A stretch of 64,000 nucleotides of DNA, from NCBI RefSeq assembly GCF_025642975.1, contig NZ_JANZKJ010000003.1:1-64000 (forward strand). Direction: 5' to 3'. The translations under genes were made by a program, and so were the position numbers. This document shows positions 18,996 to 27,142 of this stretch, in pieces. The notes below the pieces were generated by a model. The model made no database searches. It worked only from the letters and a program-made list of their open reading frames with translations, and was not told the DNA's origin. Source of the DNA: Pseudomonas sp. RIT-PI-S. GTDB lineage: Bacteria > Pseudomonadota > Gammaproteobacteria > Pseudomonadales > Pseudomonadaceae. Every line of letters begins with the position of its first letter. Within the stretch, counting starts at the first letter, position 1.

Positions 18996-21061
18996 TGGAC
19001 CGTCTTCGGCACCTTGCCTTGCTGCATCTGTTCGAGCAGCGGACGGCACTGGTTGGGCTCTTCACCGCTCGGCGCCACCAGCGCCAGCAGGCCGGCCGCC
19101 GGGGCAACCACCGCACCAAGCGCGACCATACCGGCGCCGCGCAGTAACAGCGGCACGGTTTGCACGCCCGCGTTGGGCTTGGCGAAGGTGCCCCGCACGT
19201 ACAATGGCGAGCGCAGCGACAGCAAACGCAGGCCCTTGGATTCAGGCGTGACCTTGAAGTCCATTCGTTCGGTTTTGAAGTTAGCGTCGCCGTCGATGTA
19301 GATGGCCGCGTTCTCGGTATCGAACACAAACAGGTTGGTGCTGGCCAGGCCATCCTTGATGCCAATGTCTGCGGCGGCGCAGTTGATCTTCACCTCCCGG
19401 TCGCCAAAGATTTTGCCCATCACATAGTTGCCCACGTTAAGGCCGGCAATTTCCATCAGGTCGCGGCTGACCGCACCGTCATTGACCAGCATCTTCAAGC
19501 TGCCGTTGGACGAGCCCAGCAGGGCGGCCACCGAGTTGCCAGTGCCGGAGAACTGGGCGTCCCCGTTCAATTCACCGAAACTGGTGCGCATAGGCTCGAA
19601 GGTCGGAAACAGTTGTTTGAGCTTGAACCCGCGCGCGCTCAGCTTGACCTGGCCCTGCAACGGCGCGGCCTGGCCATTGAGGTTTATTTGCGAATTCAAT
19701 TGGCCGCCAGCCACGCCGAACCGCAGCGGATTCAGGCTCAAACGGCCGTCATCGAGCACCACATGCGTGTTGAGGTCAGACACCGGCAGGCTCTCGCTCT
19801 TGACGATGCGCTTGCCGGCAAATTCCACGTCGGCGTCCATGGCTCGCCAGCGATCCGTGCGGAAGGCTTCCACCGGCAGCACCTTGCCCTCTGGCTGCTG
19901 GCTTGCACCGCCGCGGGCCTTTTGTTCCGCATTGGAATCCGCGCCGATCAATGGCGCCAGGTCGGCGAACAGCAATTGGTTGGACACCAGCTTGCCGGTC
20001 AGCTTCGGCCGTGGCTGGCTTGCAGCGAAGGCCAGGTCGCCATGGATATCGCTATCGCCAATGCGGCCGTTGAAGCCTTCGTAATGGAAGGTGGCGCCGC
20101 TGGGCTCGTGCAGGCGCGCAACCAGGTGGCCGTCGGTGCTATAGGGCGGCGAATCCGGCAGGGTTACGCCGGTCAGCGGGTAAAGGTTGCCCAAGCTGGT
20201 ACCGGAGAGCTTCAGGTGCAGGTCCAGCGCGCCGAGGTTGCGCGGGTCCGTCAGGGTGCCCACCGCCGCAGCGCGGGTATCGCCCGCGGTCAGGTCAACC
20301 TGTACCGGGAACGGCCGGGCAGCGTCCTGCAGAGCCAGCAAGCCGCCAATCTTGCCTTCGCCACGCACTGGCAGGCCTTTATAGCGCCCATCCGCCTTCA
20401 GGCCGAAGGCGTAGTCCTGGGTATCGTTACCCTGTTTATCCAGTGCCTTGGCCGCCTCGCTCTGGCCGGCCAAGGCCTTGAACGGAATTGGCTTGCCCAA
20501 CGGGTCGATCAAGACCCGTACCTGAGCATCGAGGGTGGCATCGTTGAAATTCACCTGCCCCTTGTCGAACCCGATGGCACCGATGTCCAGCACCCAGCTC
20601 GACGGCTCGGCTTTGTCATCCTTCGGCCCGAGGTCGAAGTTCCAGTTGGCGCGGCCGTCCTTGAGCCGTTGCAGGTCGGCGCTTGGCTCGGTGAGGTCGA
20701 TGCGTGGGATCACTATCCGCTGCGCCAGCAATGGCAGCGGAGACAAGCGAAACTCGATCCGCTTGAGGCCAGCCATGCGCGGTTGCTCGGACCACTGCGG
20801 GTTGCCTAGGGTGATGTCTTCGGCGCTAAACACCGGCCATGGCACCCAGGCTCGCCAACCGCCCTCGTCGCGCTGCCGGGCCCAGGCCACGGCAAGGTTG
20901 CCGTTGATCGCAAAGGGGCGGTGCAGGGCCGCGGACACTTTTTCGTTGAGGGTCGGCTTTACCCGGTTCCAGTCGAAGGTGGCGATGAACACCACGAGGG
21001 CGAGGATCAGCGCCGCAAAAATAGCGGCGATCCAGGCAGTGATACGAAGCGGGCGCGACAT
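18992..21061 (-). CDS. AsmA family protein
   Basis: Inner-membrane-anchored periplasmic protein of 689 residues. One TM segment lies at about residues 7-29 (ITAWIAAIFAALILALVVFIA in part), followed by the AsmA N-terminal pattern FDWNRVKPTLNEKVSAALHRPFAINGNL. The C-terminal region around GNSVAALLGSSNGSLKMLVNDG is the AsmA-2 domain. AsmA-like proteins are bridge-like lipid carriers that influence outer-membrane composition; no substrate can be read here. The stop codon falls inside a REP array. Confidence 0.9.
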   Translation of the reverse strand: MSRPLRITAWIAAIFAALILALVVFIATFDWNRVKPTLNEKVSAALHRPFAINGNLAVAWARQRDEGGWRAWVPWPVFSAEDITLGNPQWSEQPRMAGLKRIEFRLSPLPLLAQRIVIPRIDLTEPSADLQRLKDGRANWNFDLGPKDDKAEPSSWVLDIGAIGFDKGQVNFNDATLDAQVRVLIDPLGKPIPFKALAGQSEAAKALDKQGNDTQDYAFGLKADGRYKGLPVRGEGKIGGLLALQDAARPFPVQVDLTAGDTRAAAVGTLTDPRNLGALDLHLKLSGTSLGNLYPLTGVTLPDSPPYSTDGHLVARLHEPSGATFHYEGFNGRIGDSDIHGDLAFAASQPRPKLTGKLVSNQLLFADLAPLIGADSNAEQKARGGASQQPEGKVLPVEAFRTDRWRAMDADVEFAGKRIVKSESLPVSDLNTHVVLDDGRLSLNPLRFGVAGGQLNSQINLNGQAAPLQGQVKLSARGFKLKQLFPTFEPMRTSFGELNGDAQFSGTGNSVAALLGSSNGSLKMLVNDGAVSRDLMEIAGLNVGNYVMGKIFGDREVKINCAAADIGIKDGLASTNLFVFDTENAAIYIDGDANFKTERMDFKVTPESKGLRLLSLRSPLYVRGTFAKPNAGVQTVPLLLRGAGMVALGAVVAPAAGLLALVAPSGEEPNQCRPLLEQMQQGKVPKTVQ

Positions 21062-21342
21062 TTCGGTCTCTCCTTACAGCGGCCATCCCCGGGCATAAAC
21101 GCGCTATTGATGGTCTTGGGTGTGACTACAGCGAGGCGGCGCTGGTTCGAGCCATCGCGCCGGAGCAGGTTTCCAAACACGTTCCTCAGGGTTAAAAATT
21201 GCTGTAGGTGGCTGATTTAAAAAGACTTCTAAAGCATCAATCTGATCAATTGTTAACATTCCCACGATCGACTTCCGCCAGCCGAGGCGCGGCGTAGCAT
21301 TGGCCCCGTAAACAACTTCTCAGCCAATTTGGAGCCACCATC

Positions 21343-21843
21343 ATGAAAAGCCAAATCCTCGCCGCCGCCCTTTCCCTTGTTACCGTCAGCGCCTTCGCTC
21401 TGCCTGTTTCCGAACAAGACCTAGCCGCCCAGGCCAAGCCCACCGCAGCCGTGTTCATCCATCACAGCGTTGAGGTCGCCCGGGACAATGCCGAACGTAC
21501 ACTCGACCGAGTCGCCCAAGACGGCGCTGACCGCGGCTTGAACAGCGTGGCCCAAGACGGTGCCGACCGTGGCCTGAACAGCGTGGCCCAGGACGGTGCC
21601 GACCGTGACCTGAACAGCGTGGCTCAAGACGGTGCCGACCGTGGCCTGAACAGCGTGGCCCAAGATGGTGCCGATCGTGGCCTGAACAGCGTGGCCCAAG
21701 ACGGCGCTGACCGCGGCCTGAACAGCGTGACCCAGGACGGTGCCGACCGTGGCCTGAACAGCGTGGCCCAGGACGGTGCCGACCGTGGCTTGAACAGCGT
21801 GGCCCAAGATGGTGCCGACCGTAGCCTGACCGCCGTAGTTTGA
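21343..21843 (+). CDS. Small secreted protein of nine 12-residue repeats
   Basis: Protein of 166 residues with a clean signal peptide (MKSQILAAALSLVTVSAFA, cleavage near residue 19), a 35-residue linker with HHSVEVARDNAERTL, then nine head-to-tail copies of NSVAQDGADRGL (residues 55-162) and a TAVV end. Variation is minor: DR for NS in copy 1, D for G in copy 3, T for A in copy 7 and S for G in copy 9. It is acidic and polar with no cysteine. I recall Pseudomonas proteins of this style annotated as phage infection protein, a label without evidence I can check. A GGAGCC RBS precedes the ATG. Function unknown. Confidence 0.8.
   Translation: MKSQILAAALSLVTVSAFALPVSEQDLAAQAKPTAAVFIHHSVEVARDNAERTLDRVAQDGADRGLNSVAQDGADRGLNSVAQDGADRDLNSVAQDGADRGLNSVAQDGADRGLNSVAQDGADRGLNSVTQDGADRGLNSVAQDGADRGLNSVAQDGADRSLTAVV
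21505..21828 (+). repeat. Nine tandem 36-bp coding repeats
   Basis: Direct repeats of 36 bp, in frame, with synonymous changes such as GACGGC/GATGGT/GACGGT and GCTGAC/GCCGAC between copies. The changes show that copies have diverged while the peptide was kept, though nearly identical blocks also suggest recent copy-number change. Confidence 0.95.
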
Positions 21844-21866
21844 GATCAGACCATGACCGACCTTTA

Positions 21867-21891
21867 AAGCCCGGCTTATTCCAGCGGGCTT
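21867..21891 (+). terminator. Probable terminator after the repeat-protein gene
   Basis: AAGCCCG and CGGGCTT pair around an 11-base loop; the following tract is only moderately T-rich. Confidence 0.5.
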
Positions 21892-22023
21892 GCTCTATTC
21901 ACTGAAACGGCAAGCACTACAAAGGTGCACGGCAGCTAGCAACGCACCAACGTTACCCAGCAAGCGCCCCCTGGCGGCCTCTCGTATTTCTGCTCCCCTT
22001 CTGGTTTGGCATTCTTTCCTGCT

Positions 22024-22039
22024 TGGCAAGGCACTTGCT
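22024..22039 (+). promoter_or_regulatory. Sigma-54 promoter for ureE
   Basis: TGGCAAGGCACTTGCT matches the sigma-54 consensus at all but one core position (A for C in TGGCAC). GG and GC are ten bases apart. The expected start site near 22050 lies about 26 bp before the ureE ATG. Confidence 0.7.
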
Positions 22040-22075
22040 CTAAGCTTGGGTACCGGTCCCGCTGGAAGCTTGAAC

Positions 22076-22576
22076 ATGCTTGTGATCCACCGCCGTATTG
22101 CCCCTCAGGCCATCTGGGCCGCTGAAATCCATTTGAATTTCGATGCCCGCAGCAAAAGCCGGCTGCGCTGCTTTGCAGCCGACGGTGAAGACGTCGGGCT
22201 ATTTCTGGAGCGTGGCCAGCCCCCGCTTCATGACGGGGACTGCCTTCAGGCTGAGGACGGCCGCGTGGTGCGGGTTTGCGCACGCCCTGAGCGGCTGCTG
22301 CAAGTCACCTGCGCCAATGCGCTGGAGCTGAACCGCGCGGCCTATCACTTGGGCAACCGCCATGTGGCCTTGCAGATCGGTGACGGCTGGTTGCGCCTGC
22401 TGGACGACCACGTACTGCTGGCCATGCTCGAGCAGCTCGGCGCGACCGTCGAGGCGCTTGAAGCGCCGTTTCAGCCAGAGCACGGCGCTTATGGCGGCGG
22501 TCACCACCACTCGCACCAAGGCGAGGAAGGCTTCAATTACGCACCGCGCCTACATCAATTCGGCACTGCGCGGTGA
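22076..22576 (+). CDS. ureE: Urease accessory nickel metallochaperone UreE
   Basis: Nickel-binding chaperone of 166 residues. The ATG at 22076 follows GGAAGC and begins the family start MLVIHRRI; a longer frame reaching 21890 is rejected because it would cover the sigma-54 promoter. The peptide-binding domain is followed by the metal domain (LQVTCANALELNRAAYHLGNRHV with the conserved H) and a short His-rich tail GGGHHHSHQ. It delivers nickel to the UreDFG complex. Its stop overlaps the GTG of ureF. Confidence 0.95.
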   Translation: MLVIHRRIAPQAIWAAEIHLNFDARSKSRLRCFAADGEDVGLFLERGQPPLHDGDCLQAEDGRVVRVCARPERLLQVTCANALELNRAAYHLGNRHVALQIGDGWLRLLDDHVLLAMLEQLGATVEALEAPFQPEHGAYGGGHHHSHQGEEGFNYAPRLHQFGTAR

Positions 22577-23247
22577 ATCGCGCCTGGGCGTTACTACGCA
22601 TTGCCAGCCCGCAGCTACCTATCGGCGGTTACAGCTATTCGCAAGGGCTGGAGATGGCGGTGGAAGCAGGCTGGGTGAAATGCCGAGCCAGCGCCGCCGC
22701 TTGGCTGCGCGACCAGCTGGAACTCAACTTGCCGCGCTTCGAAGCGCCTCTGCTGCTCGCCCATTGCACGCTGGCCATGGCGAACGATTGGGCCGCGCTG
22801 CGCCTGCGCTGTGAGCAACACCGCGCAAGCCGGGAAACCCGCGAGCTGCACCAGGAGAGCCGGCAGATGGGCTACTCGCTCAAGCAGCTGCTGTTAGGCC
22901 TGACCGAGCTTGACCAAGCCGCTCGCGGCTTTCTGCAAGACCACGAGGAGCCCCACCTGGCCCTGGGTTGGGCATTGGCGGCGCGGGCCTGGGGGATCAG
23001 CCCCGGCGACGCGCTGGCCGCTTGGTTGTGGAGCTGGCTGGAAAACCAGCTTGCGGTGCTGATGAAAACGTTACCGCTGGGCCAGCAAGCGGCCCAGCAG
23101 TTAACCAGCGAACTGCTGCCCGCGCTCGAGCAAGCCCACCGCGCCAGCTGCGCGCTGGACCCCGCTCACCTCGGCAGTGCCCCCTTCGGCCTGGCATTGG
23201 CCAGCATGGCCCATGAACGCCAATACAGCCGCCTGTTTCGATCCTAG
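22573..23247 (+). CDS. ureF: Urease accessory protein UreF
   Basis: All-helical accessory protein of 224 residues that links UreD to UreG during nickel loading. The family start [23 protein letters not shown] and the late [29 protein letters not shown] block are intact. It uses a GTG start overlapping the ureE TGA by four bases (GTGA), evidence for coupling. It ends 8 bp before ureG. Confidence 0.95.
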   Translation: MNRAWALLRIASPQLPIGGYSYSQGLEMAVEAGWVKCRASAAAWLRDQLELNLPRFEAPLLLAHCTLAMANDWAALRLRCEQHRASRETRELHQESRQMGYSLKQLLLGLTELDQAARGFLQDHEEPHLALGWALAARAWGISPGDALAAWLWSWLENQLAVLMKTLPLGQQAAQQLTSELLPALEQAHRASCALDPAHLGSAPFGLALASMAHERQYSRLFRS

Positions 23248-23255
23248 GAGAACCT

Positions 23256-23870
23256 ATGAACAGCCAACCCCTACGCGTCGGTATCGGCGGCCCTGTCGGC
23301 TCCGGCAAAACCGCGCTTACCCTGGCCCTCTGCCTGGCGCTGCGCGAGCGCTACAACCTGGCCGTGGTCACCAATGACATTTACACCCGCGAAGACGCTG
23401 ATTTCCTGGTGCGCAACGAGGCCCTGGCGCCGGAGCGGATCATCGGGGTAGAAACCGGCGGCTGCCCGCACACAGCCATTCGCGAGGACGCCTCGATCAA
23501 CCTCGAGGCCGTGGACCAGCTCAACCGGCGCTTCCCCGGCCTGGACCTGATCTTGGTGGAATCGGGCGGCGATAACCTGTCCGCCACCTTCAGCCCGGAG
23601 TTGTCGGACCTAACCCTTTATGTGATCGACGTGTCCGCCGGGGACAAGCTGCCCCGCAAGGGCGGCCCCGGCATTTGCAAGTCCGACCTGCTGGTGATCA
23701 ACAAGATCGACCTTGCCGAGCAAGTCGGCGCATCGCTGGAAAGCATGGATCGCGACACCCGCAAGATGCGTGGTGAAAAGCCTTTCGTGTTCAGCAACCA
23801 GAAAACCGGCCAGGGTCTGGAACAGATCATTGCCTTTATCGAACGCCAAGGCCTGCTCAGCGCAGCCTGA
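23256..23870 (+). CDS. ureG: Urease accessory GTPase UreG
   Basis: SIMIBI-class GTPase of 204 residues that drives nickel insertion. P-loop GPVGSGKT is at residues 12-19, the nickel-binding CPH motif at 70-72 within [14 protein letters not shown], and the base-recognition NKID follows later in [10 protein letters not shown]. The GGAG RBS lies just before the ATG. It forms one transcript with ureE and ureF and with the membrane protein 16 bp downstream. Confidence 0.97.
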   Translation: MNSQPLRVGIGGPVGSGKTALTLALCLALRERYNLAVVTNDIYTREDADFLVRNEALAPERIIGVETGGCPHTAIREDASINLEAVDQLNRRFPGLDLILVESGGDNLSATFSPELSDLTLYVIDVSAGDKLPRKGGPGICKSDLLVINKIDLAEQVGASLESMDRDTRKMRGEKPFVFSNQKTGQGLEQIIAFIERQGLLSAA

Positions 23871-23886
23871 ACCCAAGGAAGCCTCT

Positions 23887-24456
23887 ATGACCCGCAAGCA
23901 TGTGTTCACTACCGTCGCCCTGCTGCTTCTCCCAGCACTGGCCTCGGCGCACCCAGGCCATGGCGATGGTGTACTGGCAGGTGCAAGCCACCCTTTGAGC
24001 GGGCTGGACCACTTGTTAGCCATGGTCGCGGTGGGATTGTGGGCCGCCCAGCAACAGGGCCGTGGCCGCTGGGCCCTGCCATGCACCTTCCTGGCCGCCA
24101 TGCTGCTCGGCGGCGTGCTGGGCTTCGCCGGTGTGAGCCTGCCTGGGCTTGAAAGCGGCATCGCAGCCTCGGTGCTCGCTCTGGGCCTGGCCGTCGCGCT
24201 GGCGATCCGCCCGCCGCTGCCGTTGGCGATGCTCGCCACGGCCGGGTTTGCCCTATGCCATGGGCTGGCACATGGCTTGGAACTCCCCGCCATGGCCAGC
24301 GCCTGGACCTACGCCCTCGGGTTTATTGGCGCGACCGCTCTGCTGCATGGCGCAGGCTTCGCCTTGGCGCGCTGGATGCCCAGGGCGGCGGCGCCCCTGG
24401 TACGCCTCGCCGGCCTCGGCGCGGCCATTGCCGGTGGGTATCTGTTGGCGGTGTGA
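23887..24456 (+). CDS. HupE/UreJ family membrane protein
   Basis: Integral membrane protein of 189 residues from the ATG at 23887. The signal-like leader ends at ASA before HPGHGDGVLAGASHPLSGLDHLLAM, the HPGH...HP..GLDH metal-binding-type motif of HupE/UreJ. About six TM segments follow. Members are thought to be secondary nickel or cobalt carriers; its position after ureG supports nickel supply for urease. It is shorter by nothing obvious compared with family members. Confidence 0.9.
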   Translation: MTRKHVFTTVALLLLPALASAHPGHGDGVLAGASHPLSGLDHLLAMVAVGLWAAQQQGRGRWALPCTFLAAMLLGGVLGFAGVSLPGLESGIAASVLALGLAVALAIRPPLPLAMLATAGFALCHGLAHGLELPAMASAWTYALGFIGATALLHGAGFALARWMPRAAAPLVRLAGLGAAIAGGYLLAV

Positions 24457-24779
24457 TTCAAGGCGCCAAGGCCAGGTTCGAAGGCTCGCGCCATCTTGTG
24501 CGAGCTTGGACGCCACAACCACAACCTGTGGGACCGGGCCGTATCGCTTAAGTGAAGGCCGTCGTAAGCAAGCTTGGCGCGTTACCTGTAGCAGCCGGGC
24601 TTGCCGCGATCAAACGCAGCGCCGTGTAGCGCCTGTCTTCAGCAAGCCGCGCTGCTACGCGTTAGCGTGTGCGGGCACCATAGAATCTCCTACCAGCACC
24701 TGCCCGGCCCGCGAACCTGGGCATGGCCCCGGCGAAGGATGCGTGGTTTTCTGCTAGAGTGGCGCGCATTTACCGCCCC
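24457..24779. other. Intergenic region with an inverted REP pair
   Basis: 323 bp between hupE-like and the AGE-family gene. The only structure seen is an imperfect dyad near 24470-24505 and a REP pair at 24588-24658. No small gene is evident. Confidence 0.6.
24588..24658. repeat. Inverted REP pair
   Basis: GTAGCAGCCGGGCTTGCCGC and AGCAAGCCGCGCTGCTAC face each other about 32 bases apart. Confidence 0.75.
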
Positions 24780-25931
24780 ATGAAGCCGTCCATGCCTGCC
24801 TCCCTGCCCTCCCAACTTGCCGAAACCTTCGCCACGGTGTGGCAGCACTTTCTCCAAGGCATCGTGCCACTTTGGGAGGGCCCGGGGTGGAATGCCGCGC
24901 TCGGCTTGCCTTATGAGGCACTGGATGCTGCCCAACAGCCGTTGCCGGTGCAGCGCTATCGGGCCATGGCCTGTGCCAGGCAACTGTTCGTGTTCACCTC
25001 GCTGGGGGATCGCCCCGGTGCCGCCGAGCGCGCCGCGGCGTTGTTCGCTTCGCTGAACCGCCATTTCGCCGACCCGGAGCATGGCGGCTGGTTCTACAGC
25101 GTCGATGCCCTGGGCGCGCCGCTCGATACCCGCAAGGACCTGTACACCCACGCGTTCATCCTGTTCGCCTGCGCTCATTATTTGCGCCGGGCGCCAGCCG
25201 CGGCCGCTAGCCTGGATGACGCGCTGCAGGCAATACAGCGCTTCGCTATTGGCGACGGGCTATACACCGCCTGCCTGGACGGTAACTGGGCCAGCTTGGG
25301 CCAAGGGCCGTTGCAAAATCCTCTGATGCACCTGGCCGAGGCCTTCCTTGCTGCCTTGGATTCGCGCCCGGACGCAGCTACCGAAGGCGCGCTGCAGGCA
25401 CTGTGCGACGGCATGCGGCAGCACTTCTTCGATGCCGAACATCAGGTGCTGCTGGAAATGCCATGCGCCAGCGCGGGCAACTGGTACGAGCCCGGGCATC
25501 AGTTCGAGTGGTTTTACCTGCTGGCGTCTTCGCCGCGCCTGGCGGCGCACCCGCTGACGGCAGGTATGCGCTTGGCCCTGGCGCGTTCCGAAGCGCAAGG
25601 CCTGCGCGATGGCGCGGTGTGCGCCACCTTGACCGCAGACGGCAACCTGCTCGACGGCACCCGCCGGATATGGGCTCAGGCGGAGTACCTGCGCGCCTTG
25701 AGCCTGCTACCGGAACGCGCGAGCGCCCTGATGGCGGGGCTGCAACAGCTGCGGGCGCAGTTCCTGCGCGCCGAAGGATGGTTCGAATGCCGTGACGCGG
25801 CTGGGGCAGTGAGCCGGCAAGACATGCCGTCCACTACCCCTTATCACCTCTACACCTGCTTCGAAGCCTTGGCCGCGGCGTTCAGCCCTTCTGCTGCCGA
25901 TTCACGGCAAAGCCCGCCCACGATTGATTGA
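24780..25931 (+). CDS. AGE-family sugar isomerase/epimerase (mannose-6-phosphate isomerase-like)
   Basis: Alpha6/alpha6-barrel protein of 383 residues from the ATG at 24780. Features of the N-acylglucosamine 2-epimerase family are present: GGWFYSVDALGAPLDTRKDLYTHAF, the NPLMHLAEAFLA block, EPGHQFEWFYLL with the catalytic-type His, and TTPYHLYTCFEAL. Members include AGE, mannose isomerase and cellobiose 2-epimerase, so the sugar is not defined. The last 50 bp overlap the 3' end of the convergent dehydrogenase gene. Confidence 0.85.
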   Translation: MKPSMPASLPSQLAETFATVWQHFLQGIVPLWEGPGWNAALGLPYEALDAAQQPLPVQRYRAMACARQLFVFTSLGDRPGAAERAAALFASLNRHFADPEHGGWFYSVDALGAPLDTRKDLYTHAFILFACAHYLRRAPAAAASLDDALQAIQRFAIGDGLYTACLDGNWASLGQGPLQNPLMHLAEAFLAALDSRPDAATEGALQALCDGMRQHFFDAEHQVLLEMPCASAGNWYEPGHQFEWFYLLASSPRLAAHPLTAGMRLALARSEAQGLRDGAVCATLTADGNLLDGTRRIWAQAEYLRALSLLPERASALMAGLQQLRAQFLRAEGWFECRDAAGAVSRQDMPSTTPYHLYTCFEALAAAFSPSAADSRQSPPTID

Positions 25932-26649
25932 CCGGCATCAGCTCCAGCCGGTTGATGTTGATGTGGGCCGGCTGAGTGAGAATCCAGAAGATAGTGTCGG
26001 CGATGTCATGTGGTTGAATCGGCTCCACGCCGGCATAAGTGGCGTCATAGCGCGCCTGATCACCACCGAAGCGGACCAATGAAAACTCGCTCTCGCACAT
26101 GCCTGGCTCGAGGTCGGTGACCCGCACCCCAGTGTTCTGCAGGTCGCAGCGCAGGCTCAGCGAGAACTGCTTCACGAACGCCTTGGTGCCGCCGTACACG
26201 TGGCTACCAGGATAGGGATAGCTGCCAGCGACCGAACCCAGGTTGACGATACCCGCTCCCCTGCCATGGGCAATCAACCGTGGCAGCAGCAGCCGGGTGG
26301 TGTAGATCAGGCCTTTGATGTTGGTGTCGACCATGGTGTCCCAATCGTCGAGGTCGCATTGGGGCGCAGGGTCCGCCCCCAGGGCCAGCCCGGCATTGTT
26401 CACCAATGCAGTGAGGGTGGCGAAACGTTCAGGCAGGCCTGCGATCGCCGCTTCCATGGCCTTGCGGTCGCGTACGTCCACCGTCAGCGGCAGCACATCT
26501 ACCTGGGCGGACAATTCCTCGGCGAGCGCCTGCAGGCGGTCCTCGCGGCGCCCGGTGATGATCAGCGACCAGCCAGCCTGGGCAAAGCGCCGTGCGCAAG
26601 CCTCGCCAAAGCCGGACGTAGCGCCAGTGATAAACACGGTGGAGGTCAT
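25882..26649 (-). CDS. Short-chain dehydrogenase, YdfG-like 3-hydroxy acid dehydrogenase
   Basis: NAD(P)-dependent Rossmann enzyme of 255 residues. The start at 26649 begins MTSTVFITGATSGFGEACA, with the TGxxxGxG cofactor motif at about residues 8-14; an upstream extension lacks support. NNAG is at about 87-90, the catalytic Ser in NLGSVAGS, and Tyr/Lys in YGGTK. The C-terminal NINRLELMPVNQSW is typical of YdfG, which reduces malonic semialdehyde and acts on serine and 3-hydroxy acids. An AGGAGCACCCG RBS precedes the start. Confidence 0.9.
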   Translation of the reverse strand: MTSTVFITGATSGFGEACARRFAQAGWSLIITGRREDRLQALAEELSAQVDVLPLTVDVRDRKAMEAAIAGLPERFATLTALVNNAGLALGADPAPQCDLDDWDTMVDTNIKGLIYTTRLLLPRLIAHGRGAGIVNLGSVAGSYPYPGSHVYGGTKAFVKQFSLSLRCDLQNTGVRVTDLEPGMCESEFSLVRFGGDQARYDATYAGVEPIQPHDIADTIFWILTQPAHININRLELMPVNQSWAGFAVNRQQKG

Positions 26650-27055
26650 CGGGTGCTCCTCGTTGTGGCGGCCAAGGCTGCCAGTGGTGGGTTCGAGCGT
26701 CAGCATGCCCGTGGCGCCTGGCCGGTACAATCTCCGGCGCTGTGTTTTTCCCGACGCGGACCGTTCAGCGGCAATCCAGACGGCCCGGCCCAGTGGGTGC
26801 GAGCCGTGCTCCAGGGCTGTTCAAGGGTAGCTTTCCAAGGGTTTCACACAGACTTATCCACAGGCCACTTACTCGGCGCGCCCCCTCCTGTCAAGGCTTG
26901 ACATCCTGATAGCACCTGGGAACAGGTGACCATGATCAATTAATAGTCAAACCCCTGGAGCCCACGAAGCACAAAGCGCATAGCGTTATGCCAGCAGGTT
27001 ATTCACAGGCTGGTCCACTGAATTTGGGGCTAAGAACAGTTGGGGATAAGTAAAG

Positions 27056-27084
27056 TCGGAATGCGACCTGAAGTCGCATTCCGA
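27056..27084 (-). terminator. Perfect 12-bp stem-loop downstream of livF
   Basis: TCGGAATGCGAC and GTCGCATTCCGA are exact inverted repeats around a five-base loop. On the minus strand the stem is followed by CTTTACTTATCC, a weak T tract, so it may serve as terminator or 3' end stabiliser of the liv transcript. Confidence 0.5.
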
Positions 27085-27088
27085 AGGT

Positions 27089-27119
27089 GCCCGGAAAATG
27101 TTTTCCACATTTGCCGGGC
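27089..27119 (-). terminator. Second stem-loop downstream of livF
   Basis: GCCCGG-A-AAATGT pairs with ACATTT-G-CCGGGC with one internal mismatch. It is only five bases from the next stem-loop and lies 24 bp beyond the livF stop. Confidence 0.5.
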
Positions 27120-27142
27120 AAAGGGGAAATGCACTGGGATTG

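Larger units (their letters stand above)
26650..27142. other. Gene-free region with palindromes and DnaA-box-like sites
   Basis: 493 bp between the dehydrogenase and livF, both on the minus strand. It contains four DnaA-box-like 9-mers: TTATCCACA at 26854, TTATTCACA at 26999, the reverse of TTATCCCCA at 27041 and TTTTCCACA at 27101. It also has a TGTCAAG/CTTGACA dyad at 26889-26903, a CACCTG/CAGGTG dyad at 26913-26928, and two stem-loops at 27056-27119. No ORF with an RBS was found. Confidence 0.55.

Noticed and set aside
21421..21807. Antisense repeat ORF (GHAVQATVGTVL units) across the 36-bp repeats
   Set aside because: The repeat is a multiple of three, so both strands stay open; the plus-strand frame has a signal peptide and RBS, this one does not.
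21505..21828. Possible CRISPR array
   Set aside because: Units of 36 bp adjoin with no unique spacers and are in frame in a protein gene.
21927..21954. GGTGC/GCACC dyad upstream of ureE as an NtrC site
   Set aside because: The half-sites are in reversed order and too far apart for the known NtrC consensus.
22012..22030. Another sigma-54-like match (TTGGCATTCTTTCCTGC) before ureE
   Set aside because: GG and GC are 11 bases apart; the site a few bases on has the correct ten.
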